Source: Biscogniauxia marginata
Taxonomy: Eukaryota; Ascomycota; Sordariomycetes; Xylariales; Xylariaceae
NCBI GenBank assembly: GCA_022695795.1
Contig: MU404077.1
Span: 62,001-126,000, forward strand
Direction: 5' to 3'
Length of the DNA: 64,000 bases
The notes beneath the pieces were generated by a model. It saw only the letters and a list, made by a program, of their open reading frames with translations, was not told where the DNA came from and made no database searches. The position numbers and the translations under genes were made by a program. The stretch's first letter is position 1, and every line of letters starts with the position of its first letter. Shown here in pieces: positions 31,126-42,070 of the stretch.

Positions 31126-33963
31126 TTGGAATGAAAGATTTTTGGTTAAGCCGATACAAAGTTCCCACACACACCACCTGACGCACTATTATTACCTAAG
31201 GCCGGGGGTGTTTAAAGTGCCGCCTCTTTTCCAAAAGTTATCTCTCGCAATCCCTGCTTGTTGCAGGGAAATTCAGAGGCTTTCGACGCAAACTTGCCGC
31301 TTCGATTCCACGCAACCGCATGCACCTTGTAGAAACAACAAGAAATTAGTAGAACCGGAAGCTAAAGGTAAACGACTTAATCGTCTCTTGTTGTTGGTTG
31401 TTGCTGGGGCCGCCGCGTCGGTATCGGTATCAATCGGCGAAACCCTCTTTTGTAAGACAGTATCTTAGGTATATGTATGTATAGGTAACCCTCGACTTTT
31501 GCCTCGTCTTGTCTTGTATCGGTACCGGTCTTTTATTGGCTTGTACGAATATTGTCTCGCCCGAAACGTCTGCGAGCAAACGGCTTCGACGGGATTACGC
31601 GACGGATAGGAGGGGGCCTGACGAGTTCCCTTCCGCTGTTGAGTCGTGGTTGGGGATCAAGCACGGGGCCCAAGGAGAACAGCACTTAGGTTCAGACAAC
31701 TGGAACGACGCCGGGTAAAACTCGTACGTAGTGTAGAGCAACTTGGGGGGGAAGGCCGTTGTCGTTGTTTAGAGCTCTAGGAAGCTGCGGAGTAGAAAGA
31801 GAGAAGGGAAAAGAAAAAAAAAAAGGAGAAAAAAAGGATTGGACAGTATTTCTTTTCTTTTCTTGTTTCCCCCCTTTTGCTCTTTTCTCTTTGGTGAGAG
31901 TCAGGGTTGGCGTGGGCGTGGGCGTGGACAGGTCAGGTTGGTTCAGGATAGCAAGTGGTGTATGTCAGATGCGACGGCGAAATAATTAAGAGAAAGTGAT
32001 TTATCAGGCAGGAGGAGAACAAGCACAGCCAAACACAGCCGACCAGCCAGCAATGCACAAAAACAGATAATGATGTGCCCTCGCTCTTGTGATGAACGGG
32101 ACGTGAATAAATCATCAGGCTGGGGATTGGGGATGTGGGAAATTTTTGTGAAATTTGGAGGGAGAAGCCAGGGCCCGGGTCCGAGTCACCGATACCTCGC
32201 GCGCCCGCGCAGCTGCACCGTGGTCCGAGGTCCCTGGTACGCCCCTCGCCCAGGCCTCCCCACCGTCATGACCACTGTCCAATATCCATCGTTATCCATT
32301 CTTTGAGGTCCTCGCCAACCAATCGCCACACGAAACCAGTCTACTGTTTACTCTGCGCTGCGTCTACATCACGGGCGGCTATCGCTCAATGGTCCAGAGA
32401 GTCGCATCGGCCATTTCCAGTCCGGTCTCTGCTCTGCCAGGCCTTCGCCAGAACACGAGAGGCTGAACTATACGACGCGATGCTATGTGCGATGCAATGT
32501 GATGACTGTCTGTTTGCAGTTGTTGACACTGAATCCTCTCCTTGGAGTTTGGCGTGTCACAAATAGGGACCGCAACCTAGCCCGTTTATTCTGAATACAA
32601 CCCTCGAGCGGCCCAGGCGGGATGAATCCTGGGCATCCGAGATGAAAAGGCCGGCAGGGACAAGGCCTCGAAGTTGCGTCCCGAGGGCGGGCAGAGAGAG
32701 GCAATCCTGCAGTTATTCTGCTATGTAAATGTACTATTGCTGTGGTGTCTGCCCCCTGTTCAGCCACTTGGTTTGGTGTGAAGCCTTCGCTTCCCTGTCT
32801 ATACTAGTGTTAGGTAGCTTGGTGAAAGAAGAAGAATATACCATAAGCGATTCTCGAAGCTTCTGTGGAGAAGCCTGAGAGCCGATGACATGGAGTGTCG
32901 GAAAAGCAAAGCTTGGACCACCTGTCAGCGACGGGGACTCGGACAAGACTCGAAGTGTCGTTCTGCCAAGACGCCTCAAGTGGGGGTTGTGTCGAGTTTT
33001 TCTCCAAGTCCCATAATTTTCAGAGAACATGAGAGGCCACCGAGCCTGCCGAGTCTGCGGGAGGTCGATACCGCACCCCCCGGCAGCCCAGGTAGAGCCG
33101 ACCAGCCAACGATTATTCTTGAATAGTTTTACCGTCAAGCAAGGCAAAGAATGGATGATGATGATGATGCATTAATCGTAGGCGTGGTGTTATGTACTTA
33201 CTCGCGGCCGAGGCCGCTCACCGCCGCCCGCAGCTTGGTATTGTGGAGGTACCTTGTATGTATGCAGGTACTTTAGCTGCTGCTGCGTAACACGTCTGGT
33301 AACGTACTATAAATACCTGCTTGTACTTACATATACATGTACATACCCACATACCGACCGCGAAACGTCATTGGACGTCATTGTGCTTTTTGAAACTCAG
33401 ACGCATTCTGTGACACATAGTAAGAGTCCACTAGGTTATGTACCTAAATATTGTCACCCTGGTAGCTCTATTCCCGTATTGATGTTTTATGTATTCAACT
33501 GTTGGCTTCATGTTTCTAGCCCTCTATTAATTGACTAGCATGAACCTAGCCCAACCTAATGTAGGTAAGTAACTTCAATGAGAGTACCTTAGGTGCTTAG
33601 AGGTAGGTAGGCATCGCTGCCTTATGTTATGTACCTAGGCATCCACCAAAGTCCTCAGCTACATGTAGGTCCTGTCGTGCTGCCAATGTAGGTAGCCTAA
33701 CTACTTACACCTAGTGCCCGTCTCCATCTGAGAGTATTGTCTTAAAACATCATTGGCGTGTGCAGTGATACATCCATTCGTAAACCCGATGCTATTCGGT
33801 ATCACCTCGCATTCCCACCTTCGTAACATAAGTCCCTGCTGATGCCCATGTCAAACCTATCCCACCAAGAAATACCGGCCTTGTCTGAAACCGTGTTCCG
33901 CATCATACACGATACCCATATCCATACTGACTTGGTAAGCAACCAATAGCAAAGTCCTCCTTG
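31126..33963. other. Gene-free 2.8 kb upstream of the DnaJ gene
   Basis: Divided into a DnaJ promoter/leader part, a GC-richer middle (32050-33110) with overlapping ORFs on both strands but no recognisable family or codon bias, and a TAGGTA-rich end (33240-33720). No supportable gene. Confidence 0.45.
33245..33720. repeat. Dense TAGGTA/TACCTA hexamer cluster
   Basis: Many copies of TAGGTA, TACCTA and the palindrome-like ATGTACCTA in both orientations within about 475 bp, in otherwise unique AT-rich DNA. Similar but smaller clusters occur in most intergenic gaps of the window. Confidence 0.75.
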
Positions 33964-34931
33964 TCATCCTTCGGAGTTGTCGTTCGAGGCTGGCTCGGAG
34001 GACCCATTCCCGCCAACGATGGAGTTCACAAACTCTTGGTATCTGAACACCTCGCCGCGTTTGCCTAGTCCGCCTGCCATGCTCTTGCTGAACGCCCTTC
34101 TGCCACTGAACCCTCCTATGATCCTGTCCACTTCCGCCGGCGTCAACGCCCGCACGCCCGGCTCGGGCGCCGTATGTAGTAGTGCGTCCCGCAGCTCGCC
34201 GAGGTCCACCTGGCCGCTGTCGTCTTCGTCGAAGGCCGAGAATGCCGAGAGCAGCTCCGCGCTCGGCGACATGGAGGCCAGGGTAGCCGCTATCGAGTTG
34301 AGGAAGACGGCTAGGGTCATTGTCTGGGGGCCCGCCGGCGGGAAGAATGGCGACAGCTCGTGTGTGCCAGCCGGTAGTCCTGCAGGTGGGTAAGACGGGT
34401 AAGGTAAGCATGGCGTCTTTACACTAGTGATTGCATCGTAAGCATGTCATCAAACGTACCGAGCTGTGTGAGCATCTCAACCACGTCCTCCCGGTTCACG
34501 ACCCCGTCGCTATCGCGGTCCAAGATCTGGAAGCTCTCCCTCAGCACGCGGACCTGTGCCGGTTGCAGATGCGAGAGCGCGTTTCCATGGCCGATGGACT
34601 GCGTGGGTGCGGCCCGTGCCTGCGACTTCTGTGCAGTAGGAGAACCGAGGGGTTGGGAAGGAAATGTCATGTCGTCGTCTACCTGGCTGTGTCGACGGGG
34701 AGTCTGGCTCTCAGTAGTGGTAGTGGTGGTAGTAGTAAAAGTGCTGCTCGTCGGTGAGGAGACGTAGGCAAATCTGGAGGGCGCTCCTACACTGCCGCCG
34801 GCTTTGGCGGGCGACGGTGTGGGAGTCGTCGATCGGTGTGTTGTCGGTGAGGCGGGGGACTCTGCCCTGCGGAAGGGCGAGCTTCGAGGAGATCCGTATC
34901 CCAGGGGTGACGGCTTATATCCCGCCGGCAT
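33964..34931 (-). CDS. EF-hand protein resembling myosin regulatory light chain
   Basis: Two exons, 34931-34460 and 34379-33964, with an 80-nt intron (donor GTACGT, acceptor CTGCAG), give 295 residues. Seen: a disordered Ser/Pro/Thr-rich N-terminus of about 125 residues, then EF-hand 1 with loop DRDSDGVVNRED, an intervening degenerate pair, and EF-hand 3 with loop DEDDSGQVDLGE, then a fourth helix-loop region lacking good ligands and ending RYQEFVNSIVGG. This calmodulin-like two-lobe layout with MTLAVFLNSIAATLASMSPSAELLSAFSAFD resembles fungal myosin-II regulatory light chains (Cdc4/Rlc1 type) of the cytokinetic ring; a generic EF-hand role remains possible. An upstream ATG (35025-35023) abuts a perfect GTGAGT donor, so the real start may be a 3-nt exon spliced in frame (see findings). 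Confidence 0.8.
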
Positions 34932-35025
34932 AGCCTACAGGATGGGAATATGGTTCAGCCAGACGTCACGAGAGGCGATCAACCGCTGGCAGCTCCGCCC
35001 GCAGGTGGATTTCGTTACTCACCAT

Positions 35026-37535
35026 TGTCGCGACTACCTATGAACGGTGCTTATCGCCAATCTATGTAAGGTACTGTAATTAAGCGGAGTGTGTGAGAGA
35101 GGCAGGCGCTTTTCACAGGACTAGGCGGTGTAGCGATAGCCGCATGTCAGCGCGAGATGATGTACGATTTCCAGCACAAGACAGATTGAGAATCTTTGTA
35201 GGGCGAACAAGCGGAAAAATAAAACCCTTCCGTGTTGATCGATGGAACTTGAGAATGTCGAATGTACAGATTACGGAGTAACTTGGTTATCGCTCTACGT
35301 ACACTAGGTGAAGAGCTCCACACCTGGCCTTGCGACCTGGTCCCCACAGCAACCGATCTACACTAAGTACGAGTGTAACCAAGGAGGTACCTGCGTACCG
35401 TACCGGCGTTCCCAGGACAGCGGTCCTTGAACATGGCCTCAAGCCACGTGGAACAAATTGGCCGTAGTCGTTTTGAGATGTGTTTCAATTTATGCTTAAA
35501 CCCCCAAGAGCCGAAACTACGATACCTGTTATGTATTTTTTTTCTTTTTTTTTTTTCCTTCTCAATTCCTATCCCAAGTAGGTACCTATCTTTATTTCCC
35601 CTTCTTAACTATACCCCGCAGTAGAAGCCCATTGGAACGCCTACATATAGGTCATATAGGTTATATAGGTTATGTACCTAGTACCTACCTACCTAATTAG
35701 TTCCTCGGACACTTACAATTACTAATAAGTTCGGCTTATTATTCGTCGGTAGTTAAAAAAAATGTATACCTAAAGGTTACGTAAGCTTCGATGGAACCTT
35801 GCTGGCTTTTGGAACAGAACACTCCCCGCATTCTCTTGCCGGATTCGGTCCTGGCGTGATATTCTTCATACTAGCATACACACCTACCCATCGTCAACCC
35901 CAGCGTCGATAGCAAGTCGTACGTTAGTGTCCGTATAGTCCTGATGTGGACTAGCCGGGTATCAGGGCACCAGACTAGGGACCGACAAGTGGCTCTCCAT
36001 CGGTATCCCTTTGCAACGATGGCTCGAATGTGCCAGAGCGGGAGCTTTTCCTACTGGAAGAACCCGTTCTATAAGAACAATGCCTAATATTCCGACCTAA
36101 GGTCAGCATAATGTCAGCGTTAGAACACTATGTACTAATGGCCCGGCCCTTGCAAGAGAGGGGTAACGTGAATTCACTTCTCCACTCGTCTCAAGATCCA
36201 GTCCCTTAAACAGCCAACTGCTTATCCTTTTCGGACTTGCAGACCACTGGGAAGTGTATAGGGTGATTATGGACCAGTTCGAATGAGGTTGTAAGATGTG
36301 TGTGTGACCGCCACACAGTGTTATCTACCTACAGCCCCAGAAGCCAGTCCGCGGGGTTGTGAGTGATGTGCCCCGAGCACATGCTCGAGCCAGAGATTCG
36401 ACATAGTTTTTGCATGTTTTCGAGGTCTCTGACCGGGATCGACCATCACCTCAACAATCATCGGATGTCTCTCGACCGATTCCACTCTCTTCGGTAATTA
36501 GACGGGCGCGATCCTTTGATGCTTGGTAAGCTTGAGCTATGCATCCAAGACTACTAGGTTACCTCGAGACGATGCCAACATTTGACTGGAGTCTGAGGAA
36601 GAAAACCACATCGCGGGGCATGCCAGATAAGTAGTTGAAAATGATATATCAGACTTGTGCTTGGCTCAAGACGAATTCACCATACATACCAGGAGTCGGC
36701 CCCTTACTTATACTAACTAGTTTATTGGCCTTTCAGCCCCAGAGGCTGGGAATCAACCTTCCCAATGGACCCTTGAAGAGCTGTCTTCCCCTGGCATCCT
36801 GTCAGGGGAACGGGTGCTGTCATTGACTGCGCTTAATGTGTAAGTACAGACTAAAGCGTCGCAGTATATGCCCGAGTAGGCGAATGTTCCAGGTATGGAT
36901 GGGCCCAAGAAACCCCTCGTTGGTGACTAGTGCGCTAATCAGCAAGATGAGGCACAAGTTTAACCGAATGTGCGTCGGATGGAGGACTGATTGGCTTCAC
37001 TCGTACCGGTATACTGGTTGACCAACATGTCATGCCTGCGGATCAATGTCGGGTTAATGCGGCCAGCCCTTGCCAGCCAATCTAGGTACCCGGGTACTTT
37101 TCTATACTTTCGATGCGCCAAGAGCAAATACGCAGCTACGCGACATGATACACCGGTACTGATGATACATAGATACTTGAAAGTGGACAAACCCGTTCGA
37201 CCACGTCTAGTATAGCTACGGATCCTCTGGGTAACCTTGACTCGTGATTCCAAACCAACGATGAAGCGCCATGCAATCCCGAAAGCCGGGTGGCAGTCTT
37301 CCAATAAGTTGCCATCTTAGCCGGCACTATCCCCGTAGAGGGGATCGGCTACGTTTTCCTCTACCTATATGCGCGGCAGCCGCCCTTGCACTATTAGAGA
37401 GCTAGTCCCAGGTCAATCGAGAAATAACATATTACAACGGTGAACACCTGTCCGCAATCCGACGCACCGCAAACCACCACGGCACCATCAGCTAGATCCC
37501 TTCTCCCCCTGCCCCTCAGCGTCCTCGCCACCGAC
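35026..37535. other. Gene-free 2.5 kb between EF-hand gene and unknown protein
   Basis: No supportable gene. Includes a triple ATAGGTYAT tandem at about 35647-35674 next to a TACCTA cluster (35660-35700), and moderately GC-rich but stop-ridden DNA from 35800 to 37400. Confidence 0.45.
35647..35674. repeat. Tandem ATAGGTYAT 9-mers
   Basis: Three consecutive near-identical 9-bp units followed by a TACCTAGTACCTACCTACC run. Confidence 0.75.
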
Positions 37536-38318
37536 ATGGCCCCTCCCAGGCAGGACGTCGGCCCTGCGGACAGGCAGGCCATCGTGAACGTCACGCTGTC
37601 CGCCTCGCCGACGTTCTCGCTCGGCGACCCGGACGCCCAATTGGAACTCACCCTGACCCTCCGCCTTGTGGCATCGAAGCGGGAGGGCCGGCCCCTGACC
37701 CTCTGCACGCAACACTCTGTATTCAGCGTCTACGGGCCCAACGAACCCTGGACAGACATGCCGGCACGCGGAGTCTTCGGCAAGCTGTATAGCGACAGCG
37801 CAGGCGGGCCCTTCTCCGATCCCAGCCCCGGAACCGCCGCCGCCGCCGCCGACACTAGTAGCCGGAGGAGTATATCGCTTGGTAACTTCCGGGTCGTGAG
37901 TAGCACGACGAACGTCGTGTCCGAGGACCTGCGGGATCACGGGTTCGGGTTCTTGACGGTGCCGGGGGACGGGTCGCCGGTGACGGTCACGCACCGGCTC
38001 GGTTGGGCCCGCATATTCCGCTACGAGGAGAGGCTGACCAAGGCCGACCTCGTCCCCGGGGAGAGGTTCTCGCTCGCCATCAACAGGGCCTTCCTCGGTG
38101 CCGTGTGGTGGTGCTGGGGCGACGTCGAGAGCGACCACCGCGGCAAGCGGCTGCACGTCTGGACCCCCGCGTCCAAGGCGCCGGACGGCAGCAGGAGACC
38201 GCGGCCCGCCGACGAGTTCCTGAGGAAAGGGAACTGGGTGCTCAGCGAGGTACCGGCGTCCCTGCACTTCGAGGACGTCACAGAGGGCGGCTGCGCGACG
38301 TTTCAGATCGTGGAATGA
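37536..38318 (+). CDS. Conserved fungal protein of unknown function, beta-rich
   Basis: One exon of 260 residues from ATG 37536 (MAPPRQDVGPADRQAIVNVT); the frame is open upstream but only from a GTG. I do not recognise a named domain. Seen: no signal peptide or membrane segment; alternating polar/hydrophobic strands suggesting a beta fold (ASPTFSLGDPDAQLELTLTL, HSVFSVYG, VTVTHRL); a conserved-looking core RIFRYEERLTKADLVPGERF and LGAVWWCWGD, with adjacent tryptophans and a cysteine. Similar proteins with an F-R-F/Y-E-E-x-L core and a W-W-C-W-G-D motif exist in many Pezizomycotina as hypothetical proteins (recollection). An Ala-run from a GCC repeat lies at about residue 100. Very GC-rich third positions and full length support a real gene. 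It stands alone in a gene-poor region. Confidence 0.8.
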   Translation: MAPPRQDVGPADRQAIVNVTLSASPTFSLGDPDAQLELTLTLRLVASKREGRPLTLCTQHSVFSVYGPNEPWTDMPARGVFGKLYSDSAGGPFSDPSPGTAAAAADTSSRRSISLGNFRVVSSTTNVVSEDLRDHGFGFLTVPGDGSPVTVTHRLGWARIFRYEERLTKADLVPGERFSLAINRAFLGAVWWCWGDVESDHRGKRLHVWTPASKAPDGSRRPRPADEFLRKGNWVLSEVPASLHFEDVTEGGCATFQIVE

Positions 38319-38632
38319 AGAAAAGAAAAGAAAAAAGTGGGTCGATACTATCTGGTACATTATTTACGAGTCGGTTGTGCGGCGACGATGTTGTCTCCCC
38401 CGTCTGGATTCACGGTTTTCACTGTGCGTGGCAATATCTCGGTGTCTCGATAATGCAAGGTCATTCGTTGGTAATTGATGATGGCACGCACGCTACGACT
38501 CTATATAATTCAATCTCAGACATACTCTTTCTTTTTCTGCTTTTTCTGATGGATAGATTTATTCTCATGGTGAGATATAGCTCGCTCCAGATACCCTTAT
38601 TTTGTCGCTATGGTATGGAAAATTCCTTTATA

Positions 38633-38648
38633 CCCCCCCCCCCCCCCC
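38633..38648. repeat. Poly-C run of 16
   Basis: Uninterrupted C run about 315 bp downstream of the unknown protein at 37536-38318; length may be imprecise in assembly. Confidence 0.8.
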
Positions 38649-39060
38649 TACTGAGAGAGCCTTGCACTGTCATGATCGTGATGTTGGCCATAGAAAGAAA
38701 TGCCATCTCGCTTGATAAAAGCGTGAAGAGTCACTCTATGGTCATATGATAACCTCGTTGAAAACTCGTCACATAATTACTAGCCAGGCAGCCTATTACA
38801 TACCGTTGTCATCATGGCTCGACCGTCATCGTTCCGATGATGAAGCTATCAGCTGAGGTACATAATTACATGTTATTATTATAATATAGGAAATATACGA
38901 TAAATTTATATTAATCTATGCTTTATAATAATTATTACTTAACTTATGATATACAACCTTCATAATATAAAATAATATATATACTTTTTTATTAAGAGGT
39001 TTTCTATAAATATAATACTAGGGACTTTTGTAAAGCTACAACGTCGTAAGCACCGCGAAT

Positions 39061-39110
39061 ATCTCGGTAATAAAATGAGCATCTCGGTAACAGGGTGGGT
39101 ATATCGGTAA
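39061..39110. repeat. Three decamers phased at exactly 20 bp
   Basis: ATCTCGGTAA at 39061-39070 and 39081-39090, and ATATCGGTAA at 39101-39110, with unrelated 10-bp spacers. Confidence 0.85.
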
Positions 39111-39545
39111 TACAAATATGACAGGTAGGTATGTACGCTTACATATACACCTATACAAAGTCGATTAGTCGCTTGCGCCTTATCGACGATATCTAGTATA
39201 TACATATTTGGCGTATTGTGTCCATACCTTTAGTCAATATAATATACCACAGCACCAGTACTTCCCGTTACAGGAACTACATTTCAACTACGATATAACT
39301 TAAAAAAAACCCCTACGGCACGACCTAGGAGCATTTCCCAAGAGATCTATCTATCTACACTGTGTGTGACCAACCGCCCCTTTAAAAGGGGTGGCATACA
39401 TACAGGGGTCTGTGAGAGCTCCAAGGATAGGGGGCGGCTCTGCGGCGAATTACTAGTTCGGTAGAGAATAGATAAGCCGCGCGCCCGCCCTGGTGACTCC
39501 AAGGGAGGAATTCCCCTTAACGATTGATATATTTCGGGGGTGTAC

Positions 39546-39566
39546 GGCGATAAGGGGATTATCGCC
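39546..39566. repeat. Perfect GGCGATAA inverted repeat with 5-nt loop
   Basis: GGCGATAA at 39546-39553, loop GGGGA, TTATCGCC at 39559-39566. Each arm carries a GATA site; another CGATAAGGG follows at 39566 and a GGCGATAG near 39623. Confidence 0.85.
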
Positions 39567-39772
39567 GATAAGGGATCTCGTAGTTAGGTGTTTATAAGAG
39601 GGGTTTGGGTATTCGCCTGAACGGCGATAGTGACAGGTTTTTTTTTTCGGCTGTTACTGGATATATAGGCGTGCTCGTGTCACACACACTGCCTTCCTTT
39701 TTTGGTTTCACACAGGATCGTAAATTCGATATTGATCCTACCTAACCTATATCTCTCCAATCTTCTCTCAGC

Positions 39773-39796
39773 TTGTTGTTGTTGTTGTTGTTGTTG
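39773..39796. repeat. (TTG)n microsatellite
   Basis: Eight tandem TTG units in gene-free DNA. Confidence 0.9.
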
Positions 39797-40302
39797 CTAT
39801 TGTTGTACAACCTACTTAATCCCTGTCACGATTCAGGCCCCTTTAAAGGTAAGCGGGTGATAACCTCGGTATTATTGCGTGAAGAGCTATAGCTAAAGGT
39901 ACTTAGGTAGATGGCTGCGTTACATCAAAACGACCTCGTTGTCTCCTGAGCACCCCTATGTTGTATCCGGCATTCTTACCGTTGTAAGCCACGATAATAC
40001 ATTGCAAGGGAGCTGGGAAAGCTTCTCCCACCCTCCTTAATAGCAGGATGGTGTGGGAATATTGGTGTAGTACAACATGACAACTAATTACCATCTTTGT
40101 GCGCTATATATAGACTGCTTGTAACCTAGCTTGTCCTTGTTATACTTAGCAGTATTAATTACGCAGATCTTTATATATATGGCTATTATAGCTTTTGAGT
40201 TTGTGATCAACCACAACTAGTAGGTTTAAAAATAGAGACATACCTTTATATATACGTAATTTCGAGTTACTACGCTTTTTCTCCTTTTCGGAAGAGGCGA
40301 AA

Positions 40303-40316
40303 GGGGGGGGGGGGGG
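40303..40316. repeat. Poly-G run of 14
   Basis: Uninterrupted G run in gene-free DNA, opposite in strand sense to the 38633 poly-C run. Confidence 0.8.
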
Positions 40317-42070
40317 TTGTTTTAACTACGAGTAGGAGGTAGTATTTGATATTTAGTTGAATTTTTTTTTGTACAACAGAGAGAAAAACGAATAGGAAAA
40401 TATGAATGTGTACCTAGGTAATTAATAATTATTTGGACTGTGACTTTTGAGACTACATAGCAAGTCAACGAATTTATCCGAGTCTAGTTTTGATAGTACG
40501 GTTGTAATTATATGTAACTATGTCATAACCACTCGAATAATCCTTCCCTTTTTTTCTATCTTTATTCTCTTAGAGGCAGAGGAAACTCCCGGTGGGCTCT
40601 TATATTTCATCGACGCCAGATACAAGCCGGCTTTCTGTCACAAATATACGTACTAGGTGTTAGTCGTGTATTAACTCGGATCGAGTTGCCAATCTATTAA
40701 GAATGTTCTACCACTAGCGTGTATCACTTAGAAAACTTGTTCTGTTGACTCGGACCATGATGGACTTATGCTCACCCAGTACCTCCAAGGACATGTCCTA
40801 GTTCAATCAGCCGATTAGGTAGTCGCATTGTGCCATCTTTAATACTCTAATCTACACGACGGGGGTCTGTTCGACTTCAACTTGTATTACTGACTAGCTT
40901 AACTGGTTCGATTTGAGACAATGTTGTCAGAACAAGACTACACCACTCGAGGTGGACTTGCCTATATATATGTACACTAACTATAGTGAATGTATAAGCG
41001 GGCTCTAGCCACTTGCTGTCTAGGTACATGAATGTAAGTATTCGAAGAGGGAAAAGCGCTGGAATATATGTAGGTAGGTACCTAGGTAGCTGACTTGTAC
41101 GAGACTGACTAATGATATGTTACAGACAGACGTATGTATACTCGTACTAAAATTATGTAATAGCCTCAGTGATGGGTTCTAACGCGATGAGATAAGGTGG
41201 ATCTAGCTATTGAATCAGGTATGACTTGTCCACATGGCGGCGCCCTTCGAATTGGTTTCAGGGCAGTCGCTACGCTACTTTAGGTTCGTACCACTTGCAA
41301 CTTGGCCGATCAAAGAAGGGGAAAGGAAGGTTTAGCCCCCTTTTGAGCCCCTGAGCTTTGTTCTGGTTTGAGCTAGGCCGGGTGGGCGGGGCGGAAGGCG
41401 CTAAGGGGAAACAAACGAAGGCGATTGGTAAGTAGGGCACGGGGGTGCTCCCCAATTCGGCCGATTAGAGGAGGGGAGGATTTCAAGGGTTTCCCATCTT
41501 GAATTTCGTGCAGCAACCTATGAGTTTGCCCCTTGCCCAAGAACCGCCCGAGCCTGCAGCCATCTGAACCACAATACTCCCTACACACAACAACAGACCA
41601 GACATTGGAACACTGCGCAAGATGGCAACGTAGCAGATCATGTCTCGCCCGTGCACTGACCTGACTTCCGATGCCCTCCTCCGTGCAATTGGCCCGTCCA
41701 CGTCCATCCAACAGTGCGATACGATACCATTCTCGCCCCTTACCGATACGACGATAATCGACGCGACAACCGATTCGACAACCGATGGTGGTAGCAGGAG
41801 GTAATCGCCGTGTGCATCCGATCTAGACAACAACGAGAACAAACGTGAACGAGAACAAGGGGCAAAAGCGCCACCTCCCATGTGTGCGCAATATCCGTCA
41901 CATCGTCTGAGCAGTCTCTGAAGCAACGCAATTGGCTTTGGTCAGGGGAGCCGGTCCGGTTTTGGGGGGGCGATCAACGCTCAAGCCCACACGAAGCGGA
42001 GAGCATTGAACCACGATCACGATCAACGACACCGACCGCGACCCTTGCACATGAGATAGCTTCGACCCAA

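Larger units (their letters stand above)
38319..42070. other. Gene-poor, AT-rich 3.75 kb with structured segments
   Basis: No supportable gene. It holds a 16-C run (38633-38648), three phased ATCTCGGTAA decamers (39061-39110), a palindrome CCCCTTTAAAAGGGG (39377-39391), a GATA-rich hairpin (39546-39566), a TTG repeat (39773-39796), a 14-G run (40303-40316) and TAGGTA patches at about 41070. The last 700 bp is GC-richer and includes the AFI1 leader. Confidence 0.5.

Noticed and set aside
32483..33147. Overlapping ORFs of 94-137 codons upstream of the EF-hand gene trailer
   Set aside because: No similarity, no splice-consistent extension, opposite-strand ORFs equally long.
37488..38360. 290-codon minus-strand ORF opposite the 37536 protein
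   Set aside because: Composition is that of an antisense frame in GC-rich DNA; plus frame has the conserved-looking motif.
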